10,298 nt of DNA from Rhodobiaceae bacterium (GTDB lineage: Bacteria; Pseudomonadota; Alphaproteobacteria; Micropepsales; Micropepsaceae). The translations under genes were made by a program, and so were the position numbers. Below the pieces are notes generated by a model. That model made no database searches and was not told where the DNA came from. It worked only from the letters and a program-made list of their open reading frames with translations. The stretch spans positions 1 to 10,298 of the forward strand of contig VFKO01000260.1 of assembly GCA_009885515.1 (NCBI GenBank), written 5' to 3'. Positions 5,725-10,298 of the stretch are shown in pieces (the first letter of the stretch is position 1; each line of letters opens with the position of its first letter).

Positions 5725-6515
5725 CACGTCCCCGTGAAATTCGGGTTGCGCTTTTCGAGGAACGCGGCGACGGCTTCGCGATGATCTTTGGTGGTGAAGG
5801 TGACCATTTCGTAGGCTATCGAGGCGTCGAGAACCGTGTGGGCAAGTGCCTTGAGCGCCAGGTTGACAGAGACTTTGGTGTATTTGATTGCCTGGGGTGC
5901 GCCGTTCGCGAGCTTTTGTGCAAAGGTCTGGACGCGGGCGTCGAGCTCGGCGTCGGGCACAACGTGATTGATGAGGCCGATGCGTTCGGCCTCGCTTGCG
6001 GTCAGGGGATCGCCGGTCATCAGATATTCCTTGGCGCGCGCGTAGCCCACGAGCTGGGGCCAGATCACCGCGCCGCCGTCGCCCGCGACGACGCCCACTT
6101 TCACATGCGGGTCGGCGAAGCGCGCCGTATCGGAGGCGAAGATCACGTCGCAGAAGAGCGCGATGGTGCAGCCCAGGCCGATGGCGGGGCCGCGCACTTT
6201 GGCGATGACCGGTTTTTCGAGATCGAGCAGGCCGAAGATGATTTTCTTGCCTTCGATGGGGCCGGGACCGGGCTCCAGTCCTTCGGCGGAGCGGCGCATC
6301 CATTCGATGTCGCCGCCGGCGGAAAACGCCCTTCCTTCGCCAGTCAAGATGACGATGTCGATTTCCGCGTCGTCCTGTACGTCATAGAAGATTTGCGAGA
6401 GTTCGTGGTGCATGCGCCCATCAACGGCGTTGAGCTTTGCCGGGTTCGACAGGGTGAGCGTGAGGATGCGCCGGTCGCGCGAGATTTTTATGCGTTCGTA
6501 GTCTGAGTAGTCCAT
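5724..6515 (-). CDS. Crotonase-fold (enoyl-CoA hydratase/isomerase family) protein with altered active site
   Basis: The 263-residue protein has the crotonase fold: SNPAKLNAVDG (23-33), the oxyanion-hole strand GRAFSAGGDI (61-70), GPAIGLGCTIALFCD (109-123), and GVVAGDGGAVIWPQLVG (141-157) followed by AKEYLMTGDPLTASEAERIGL. In authentic enoyl-CoA hydratase two glutamates catalyse (rat Glu144 and Glu164). Aligning by the surrounding residues, these positions are Thr117 and His137 here, with an Asp146 in the AGDGG loop as a candidate acid/base. Water addition to enoyl-CoA is therefore doubtful; an isomerase, hydrolase, lyase or other CoA-thioester reaction is possible. AAAGGAG is placed well before the ATG at 6515. 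It is the first gene of the operon that continues with alkB, the flavoenzyme and dapB. Confidence 0.9.
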   Translation of the reverse strand: MDYSDYERIKISRDRRILTLTLSNPAKLNAVDGRMHHELSQIFYDVQDDAEIDIVILTGEGRAFSAGGDIEWMRRSAEGLEPGPGPIEGKKIIFGLLDLEKPVIAKVRGPAIGLGCTIALFCDVIFASDTARFADPHVKVGVVAGDGGAVIWPQLVGYARAKEYLMTGDPLTASEAERIGLINHVVPDAELDARVQTFAQKLANGAPQAIKYTKVSVNLALKALAHTVLDASIAYEMVTFTTKDHREAVAAFLEKRNPNFTGT

Positions 6516-6536
6516 GGGGGCGCGCTCCTTTACACG

Positions 6537-6566
6537 GTTGTAGTGCGTTTTGCCGAATCAGTTCAA
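6537..6566 (-). promoter_or_regulatory. Promoter of the crotonase-alkB-flavoenzyme-dapB operon
   Basis: On the minus strand TTGAAC (6566-6561) is followed after 18 nt by TACAAC (6542-6537). Transcription would begin near 6530, right at the AAAGGAG (6531-6525) of the crotonase gene, so the leader is very short, about 15 nt. The element matches the tRNA-Ala promoter in form (same -10, same spacer). The upstream side is AT-rich (run of six A on the minus strand near 6600). The start point is predicted only. Confidence 0.6.
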
Positions 6567-6600
6567 GCTGAGGGGCATGGGCAATGATATCTTCAATTTT

Positions 6601-6674
6601 TTGCCCTTCCCACCGGAGCGCAGCGACGAGGGGGAAGGTGGCGCGCCGTACTTCACGGCGTGACGGATGGGGGG
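6601..6674 (+). repeat. Left inverted repeat of the DUF559 unit
   Basis: These 74 nt match the reverse complement of 7015-7093. They contain a hairpin with arms 6644-6649 and 6655-6660 (CGCCGT/ACGGCG) and a 5-nt loop ACTTC. The final codons (PPSVTP) and stop of the nuclease gene lie inside this repeat. Confidence 0.85.
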
Positions 6675-7012
6675 ACGCGACGCCGCACAAAATCCGAAAT
6701 CTGTTCCACAGTCTGCGCCGGAAATTTCAAAACATCTGAATTGTTGAAGCGCATGACGTTGTAGCCCTTAGCCTCCAGAAATTTCGTACGCCGGTAGTCG
6801 TACCAGAACTGTTCCTCCTCATGATGCTGCGCCCCATCGAGCTCGACAATCAGCCGCGCTTCTACGCAAATAAAATCGACAATAAACGGGCCGATGGGCT
6901 GCTGCCGGCGAAACTTCAGGCCAAGCAGCCGCTTGCCGCGAACCGCAGACCACAGCCGGCGTTCAGCCTCGGTCATATTCCGGCGCAAGTCTTGTGCGAA
7001 TGTGTCCGCCAT
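6653..7012 (-). CDS. DUF559 domain protein (Vsr/PD-(D/E)XK-like endonuclease fold)
   Basis: The 119-residue protein is a single DUF559 domain, related in fold to very-short-patch-repair endonucleases. Visible conserved parts are LRRNMTEAERRLW (9-21, Glu16), KFRRQQPIGPFIVDF (33-47, Asp46), EARLIVELDGAQH (51-63, Glu57 and Asp59) and AKGYNVMRF (81-89). The acidic residues sit where a metal-dependent nuclease site is expected. DUF559 proteins are common and usually uncharacterised. The ATG at 7012 is preferred; it follows a G-run supplied by the right inverted repeat. An in-frame GTG at 7036 would add 8 residues encoded wholly by repeat sequence. The C-terminus is also encoded by repeat sequence. 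No own promoter is seen; it lies downstream of the diiron genes on the same strand and may be reached by read-through. Confidence 0.9.
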   Translation of the reverse strand: MADTFAQDLRRNMTEAERRLWSAVRGKRLLGLKFRRQQPIGPFIVDFICVEARLIVELDGAQHHEEEQFWYDYRRTKFLEAKGYNVMRFNNSDVLKFPAQTVEQISDFVRRRVPPSVTP

Positions 7013-7014
7013 CG

Positions 7015-7093
7015 CCCCCCATCCGTCACGGCCCACGAAGTGCGGGCCGCGCCACCTTCCCCCTCAGCGCAAGTGCGCTGGTGGGAAGGGCAA
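7015..7093 (-). repeat. Right inverted repeat of the DUF559 unit
   Basis: This is the inverted partner of 6601-6674. On the minus strand it holds two hairpins: AGCGC-ACTT-GCGCT, and a 7-bp stem (7048-7042 with 7036-7030, one G:U pair) closing the loop ACTTC. It ends in a run of six G just before the nuclease start codon, so it forms the 5' leader and probable ribosome-binding region of that gene. Confidence 0.85.
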
Positions 7094-7120
7094 TGATGTG
7101 GGGCGAGTTTGGCGATACTG

Positions 7121-7151
7121 TGGCGACGCGAAGCGGCGAGACGGATGAGGG
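7121..7151 (+). repeat. Partial third repeat module
   Basis: The segment ends in GACGGATGAGGG, one base different from the GACGGATGGGGG that closes both inverted repeats, and is preceded by a GCGACGCGAAGCGGCGAG stem-loop-like stretch where the others have their hairpin. It lies between the right repeat and the stop codon of the second diiron gene, in the same orientation as the left repeat. It looks like a degenerate or variant member of the same intergenic repeat family. Confidence 0.45.
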
Positions 7152-7157
7152 ATGCGT

Positions 7158-8270
7158 CTACTCCGCCGCCACCGCAATTGGCGTGCGGCCCTGGCCGCCG
7201 TTGATTTGCATCAGGTAGCGGATGCCCTCTTCTGCAATATCGTCGCCGATCATGTGGCTGCCTTCCTTGTGCAGTTCGGCCATGTCGACGAAGGCTGCAT
7301 AGGTGGCGCGCGTGCGATCCGTGATGATGCCGGCGTTGAGCAGCGTTTTAATCAGCACGCGGAAGATGCTGGTTGGATCTTTCAGACGCTCGCGGACGCG
7401 GGCGTCGGTGAAGGCTTCGCGGAAGGCTGATTGCGCCCATTCCCAGTCGATGCCGAATTCGGCGTAGATCGGTTTCTTCTGTTCAGGGCTGCCTAGGTTG
7501 AAGAGCAGGCCGGTGAAGACCTGCGCCGCCCAATCCTCGATCAGGTTACGTTCGGTTTCGGACAGATGCGGGATCGTGCGGTCGGCCCAGATCTTTCCGA
7601 ATTTGTGGTGGAAGGCTTCGTCCGTCATCACCAGCTGACACAGGCGCTTCAAGAGCGGGTCGTTGGTATACTGATAGTTGGTGGCAAAGGCGCCCATGGC
7701 GAGACCTTCGACCAGCATCTGCATGCCGACGAGCTTTTTCCAGACGAAAGGCGAGAGCACCATTTCGGTGAGCAAATTGCCCAGCGCCGGACCCACCGCC
7801 AGCGGCTTGCCCCAGCGTGCCTTGATGAACATGGCAAAGCCGGTGACGTGGCGGGCTTCTTCGCGGGCCTGGTTGGCCGCGTACTCCTGGGCGCCGGGAT
7901 CGCGCAGGATGTGGCAGAGCGAGGCCGAGAGCGAGAGCGCGCCTTGTTCGCCGTGCAGGATCGAAGACATGCCCCAGCGCGCGGACGAGTTGACGAGCTT
8001 GATCTTCTGCTTTTCGTCGAGCTTTTTGCCGATCTCGGTTTGCAGGTCGAGGTTCAGCCACGGCGGCATGATGTATTCGTTCTCGAGATCGAACGGTGTG
8101 GTGAAGTCGATATATTTGGGATCGAGCGGGTCCCAGAAATGGTCGTGGGTGGCCGAGATGATCTTGTCGAAGGCGGTCGAGCGCGCGTTGTAGCGGTCAA
8201 CGTCCATCATCGAGGCGAAGTCTGAGGGATCGACGGCGTCGTAGGCCTTGTCTTTGGTGATGTTGGACAT
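7158..8270 (-). CDS. Ferritin-like diiron carboxylate protein, paralog 1 (downstream copy)
   Basis: The 370-residue protein carries a full diiron site on a four-helix bundle: Glu108 in LHGEQGALS, Glu138-x-x-His141 in REEARHVT, Glu188 in LVEGLAMG and Glu218-x-x-His221 in TDEAFHHKFG. This E/ExxH/E/ExxH set is typical of oxygen-activating enzymes such as PaaA, AurF-like N-oxygenases and hydroxylases. I do not recognise the exact subfamily or substrate. An N-terminal region (17-50) with DRYNARSTAFDKI and HDHFWDPLD is conserved with its neighbour. Residues about 57-103, just before the first ligand, differ strongly between the two copies and may shape the substrate pocket. GGAG lies about 9 nt before the ATG at 8270, and the gene starts 17 nt after the upstream paralog ends. 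No reductase or ferredoxin partner is in the window. Confidence 0.87.
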   Translation of the reverse strand: MSNITKDKAYDAVDPSDFASMMDVDRYNARSTAFDKIISATHDHFWDPLDPKYIDFTTPFDLENEYIMPPWLNLDLQTEIGKKLDEKQKIKLVNSSARWGMSSILHGEQGALSLSASLCHILRDPGAQEYAANQAREEARHVTGFAMFIKARWGKPLAVGPALGNLLTEMVLSPFVWKKLVGMQMLVEGLAMGAFATNYQYTNDPLLKRLCQLVMTDEAFHHKFGKIWADRTIPHLSETERNLIEDWAAQVFTGLLFNLGSPEQKKPIYAEFGIDWEWAQSAFREAFTDARVRERLKDPTSIFRVLIKTLLNAGIITDRTRATYAAFVDMAELHKEGSHMIGDDIAEEGIRYLMQINGGQGRTPIAVAAE

Positions 8271-8287
8271 GTGAGCTTTCTCCGTTT

Positions 8288-9412
8288 CTATTCGGCGGCG
8301 ATGCTGGATGGCGTGCGCAGAATCGTGCCGCCATTCAGTTTCATCAGATATTTGATACCCTCTTCAGCGATGTCGTCACCGATCATGCGGTCGCCTTCGG
8401 CGTGCAATTCGGCCATGTCGATATAGGACGCGTAATTGTTGCGCGTGCGATCGGTGATGATGCCGGCCTTGAGCAGGGTTTTGATCAGTACGCGGAAAAT
8501 GTTGGTCGCGTCCTGCAATTCCTTGCGGATTTCGGCGTCGGTGAGCGCTTCCATAAAGGCTTGCTGGACCCATACAGGATCAAGGCCGAGCTCGCGGTAG
8601 ATCCAGCCTTTTTGATCGGGGCTTGCGAGGTTGAAGAGCAGCACCTGGAAAACTTCCCAGGCCCAGTCCTCGATTTTTTCGGCTTCGCCTTTCGAAAGAT
8701 GCGGGATGGTGCGGTCGGCCCAGATTTTTCCGAATTTGTGGTGGAAGGCTTCGTCCGTCATCACCAGCTGGCAGAGCTTGACCATTAGCGGGTCGTTGCC
8801 CTTTTGGTAGAACGTCGCGAAGGCGCCCATGGCGAGGCCTTCGACGAGCATCTGCATGCCGACGAGTTTTTTCCAGACGAGTGGCGAGTTGACGAGTTCG
8901 GTGAGGAGCCCTCCGAGGGCCGGACCCACAGCCGCGGGCTTACCCCAGCGGGCCTGGATATATTTGGCAAATGCGGTGACATGACGGGCTTCTTCGCGGG
9001 TTTGATTGGCCGCGTATTCTTGCGCGCCGGGATCGCGCAGGATGTGACAGAGCGAGGCAGAGAGCGAGAGCGCGCCCTGTTCGCCGTGCAGGATCGAGGA
9101 GAATGACCAGAGTGTGTTCAGGTTGGTCAATTTGATCTTGCCGCGTTCGTCGAGCTTGTCGCCGACGGCGGTGCGCAATTCGGTCATGAGCGCAGGATCG
9201 ACCATGTAGTCCTTCTCGATGTCGAAGGGCTCAGAAAAGTCGATATATTTCTTGTCGAGCGGGTCCCAGAAATGGTCGTGGGTGGCGGAGATGATCTTGT
9301 CGAAAGCCGTAGAGCGGGCGTTGTAGCGATCGACGTCCATCATCGAGGCGAAGTCGGTGGGATCGACGGCGTTGTAGGCCGGATCTTTGGTGATGTTGGT
9401 CAGTATTGTCAT
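8288..9412 (-). CDS. Ferritin-like diiron carboxylate protein, paralog 2 (upstream copy)
   Basis: The 374-residue protein is collinear with its downstream neighbour, offset by 3-4 residues. The same ligands are present: Glu111, Glu141-x-x-His144, Glu191 and Glu221-x-x-His224. Blocks such as SSILHGEQGALSLSASLCHI, KKLVGMQMLVEGLAMGAFAT and LVMTDEAFHHKFGKIWADRT are the same in both, while residues 60-105 and the C-terminal tail (GGTILRTPSSIAAE) differ. Both sites look intact, so neither copy is an obvious inactive structural subunit. Either a heteromeric oxygenase or two enzymes of different specificity would fit. GGAGG is placed 8 nt before the ATG at 9412. It is the first gene of the pair; a weak promoter (TTGGCC, 17 nt, TAGTCT) may lie at about 9439-9468 on the minus strand, between the terminator of the preceding gene and the start. 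Confidence 0.87.
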   Translation of the reverse strand: MTILTNITKDPAYNAVDPTDFASMMDVDRYNARSTAFDKIISATHDHFWDPLDKKYIDFSEPFDIEKDYMVDPALMTELRTAVGDKLDERGKIKLTNLNTLWSFSSILHGEQGALSLSASLCHILRDPGAQEYAANQTREEARHVTAFAKYIQARWGKPAAVGPALGGLLTELVNSPLVWKKLVGMQMLVEGLAMGAFATFYQKGNDPLMVKLCQLVMTDEAFHHKFGKIWADRTIPHLSKGEAEKIEDWAWEVFQVLLFNLASPDQKGWIYRELGLDPVWVQQAFMEALTDAEIRKELQDATNIFRVLIKTLLKAGIITDRTRNNYASYIDMAELHAEGDRMIGDDIAEEGIKYLMKLNGGTILRTPSSIAAE

Positions 9413-9470
9413 TCTTGCGGCCTCCGGAACGTTTGACCCCTGAGACTAAGCAGAAATCCGGCGAAGGCCA

Positions 9471-9506
9471 AGAAAAATGACGCGGCCGTCATAGATCGGC
9501 CGCGTC
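9471..9506 (-). terminator. Rho-independent terminator of the YCF48-like gene
   Basis: A perfect 10-bp stem (9506-9497 with 9488-9479, GACGCGGCCG type) and an 8-nt loop are followed on the minus strand by ATTTTTCT. It starts 16 nt after the TAA of the YCF48-like gene and separates that gene from the diiron operon. Confidence 0.88.
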
Positions 9507-9522
9507 CGGGTAGAGACGGAGG

Positions 9523-10298
9523 TTAGCCGCCGCCTTCGGCAGGAGGCAGGGGCACTTCGATTTCTTCAGGTTTTGGCGTTGGCGATTGTGCTTTTACGCC
9601 GCCTTCGCCGAAGACATAGAGGGTCTCGCCGTCCTGGATGACCGAATTCAGACCTTTGCGGTCAGCCCGGTAGGTCAGCGTGAACTTGGTGCCGTCGGTT
9701 GTATAGAGAACTTGCCCGCCGAGACCGACAAAAACCATACTGCCGTCGGCAAGCTGAACGCCGCCAGAAACAGATTGATCTGCGGCTGCGGTGTCGAGTT
9801 TCAACCAAGTCACGCCCTTGTCGGTGGACTTCCAGATGTTGCCGCGCATTCCCGTCACGTAAACCGTACCGTCTTTGGCTGTCAGCCCACCCCAGAATGA
9901 TCCGATGTATCCCGAAAGAACTTTCTGCCAGGTCGTACCGCCGTCTAGGCTGCGGTAGACGGCACCGGCTTCGGCTGCGACGAAGAGCGTGTCTGCGTCG
10001 GGACCGGCGAACATCGAGTTCAAATGGTTTTCGTCGCCGGTTGCGGCGGCGTAGGGATCGACGCCGGCCTTTGGCTGCGTGGATGCTGTGGGGTCGAAGT
10101 CCGCTGCTGGTACGGCTACGCCCGGTGCGCCTGCCGTTGCCGAAGGTGGGACCAATGTCTTGCGTTCGACCCAGGTCTTGCCGCCGTCTGTGGTTTCGAT
10201 GGTGTAGTTGAAAGCGCCGACGGCCCAGCCGTGTTTTGCGTCTTTGAAATACACCGACAGGAGGGCGTTGTCGCTTTCGCCACCGCCGAATTGCTTGG
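9523..10298 (-). CDS. YCF48/BNR-repeat beta-propeller protein, 5' part outside the window
   Basis: The frame is open to the right edge, so only the C-terminal 257 residues or so are present. The sequence has recurring propeller-blade signatures of the photosystem II stability factor YCF48/BNR type: FKDAKHGWAVGAFNYTIETT followed by DGGKTW, VYRSLDGGTTWQKV, TVYVTGMRGNIWKSTDKGVTW, and VFVGLGGQVLYTTDG. Each blade has the G-x-I-x-x-S/T-x-D-G-G-x-T-W core. A Pro/Glu-rich tail (PTPKPEEIEVPLPP) closes the protein. In non-photosynthetic proteobacteria such proteins are usually exported and are often found near RND-type transporters, but nothing here shows the partner. The GTG at 10254 is not the real start, since coding sequence clearly continues upstream (FGGGESDNALLSV). 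A strong terminator follows the stop. Confidence 0.88.
   Translation of the reverse strand, partial: KQFGGGESDNALLSVYFKDAKHGWAVGAFNYTIETTDGGKTWVERKTLVPPSATAGAPGVAVPAADFDPTASTQPKAGVDPYAAATGDENHLNSMFAGPDADTLFVAAEAGAVYRSLDGGTTWQKVLSGYIGSFWGGLTAKDGTVYVTGMRGNIWKSTDKGVTWLKLDTAAADQSVSGGVQLADGSMVFVGLGGQVLYTTDGTKFTLTYRADRKGLNSVIQDGETLYVFGEGGVKAQSPTPKPEEIEVPLPPAEGGG

Larger units (their letters stand above)
6579..7097 (-). mobile_element. DUF559 nuclease gene framed by inverted repeats (REP/MITE-like unit)
   Basis: The unit has a left inverted repeat (6601-6674), the nuclease gene (6653-7012) and a right inverted repeat (7015-7093). The repeats share exact blocks: TTGCCCTTCCCACC, an 18-nt block around GGGGGAAGGTGG, and CGTGACGGATGGGGGG. 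A 10-bp direct repeat GGGCAATGAT lies at both margins (6579-6588 and 7088-7097); the right copy overlaps the repeat end. There is no transposase. DUF559 genes associated with such CCCCCATCCGTCACG... repeats are seen across alphaproteobacterial genomes (general knowledge), so this looks like a dispersed repeat-plus-nuclease cassette. Whether it moves, and by what means, cannot be seen. Confidence 0.6.

Noticed and set aside
5071..6303. 410-residue version of AlkB with a long N-terminal extension
   Set aside because: The extension is Arg-rich sequence read out of frame through the crotonase gene; the TGATG junction at 5724 gives a normal-length AlkB.
5634..6506. 290-codon plus-strand open frame opposite the crotonase gene
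   Set aside because: It is an antisense shadow of a gene with a recognised fold, with Asp/Gly/Arg-rich low-information sequence.

Overview
The window looks like chromosomal DNA from an alphaproteobacterium. The evidence is a GC-rich composition, a tRNA-Ala with encoded CCA, Gram-negative housekeeping genes (folD, dapB, yggT, alkB), a DUF2244 membrane protein, a DUF559 endonuclease inside a Vsr-like intergenic repeat unit, and promoters of the TTGAC-N16-18-TA-rich type. No genus can be named from sequence alone. Coding density is high and most genes lie on the minus strand.

Left part (1-1750): a minus-strand operon reads yggT (membrane protein), folD (one-carbon folate enzyme), then a small VOC/glyoxalase-fold protein, with gaps of 8 and 3 nt. 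A sigma70-type promoter on the plus strand then serves tRNA-Ala(CGC) at 1755-1830, followed by a hairpin.

Middle part (1831-3766): two plus-strand genes follow. One is a small exported protein with a FliL-like C-terminal domain, the other a DUF2244 two-helix membrane protein that appears to be expressed from a leaderless mRNA. The DUF2244 gene converges on and overlaps the end of dapB.

Minus-strand operon 6566-2948: from a clear promoter, the order is an atypical crotonase-fold enzyme, alkB (DNA/RNA dealkylation), a 38-codon relic of an acyl-CoA dehydrogenase C-terminus, a flavin enzyme of the acyl-CoA dehydrogenase/group D monooxygenase superfamily, and dapB (lysine/peptidoglycan precursor). 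The genes are linked by stop/start overlaps (TGATG, ATGA). It mixes CoA-ester or aromatic metabolism with housekeeping functions.

6579-7151 holds a compact unit: a DUF559 (Vsr/PD-D/E-XK-like) nuclease gene framed by inverted repeats of about 75 nt that supply both the start region and the last codons of the gene. The hairpin in each repeat keeps the same loop while the arms differ by paired changes. A related partial module lies beside it.

Right part (7158-10298): two tandem paralogous diiron carboxylate (ferritin-like) proteins, each with a complete E / ExxH / E / ExxH ligand set, form a two-gene operon. Upstream of them, a strong intrinsic terminator ends a YCF48/BNR-repeat protein gene that runs off the right edge. 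The diiron pair, the group D-like flavoprotein and the odd crotonase suggest oxidative catabolism of an aromatic, steroid-like or fatty-acid substrate. No substrate-specific marker is visible, so this is inference.
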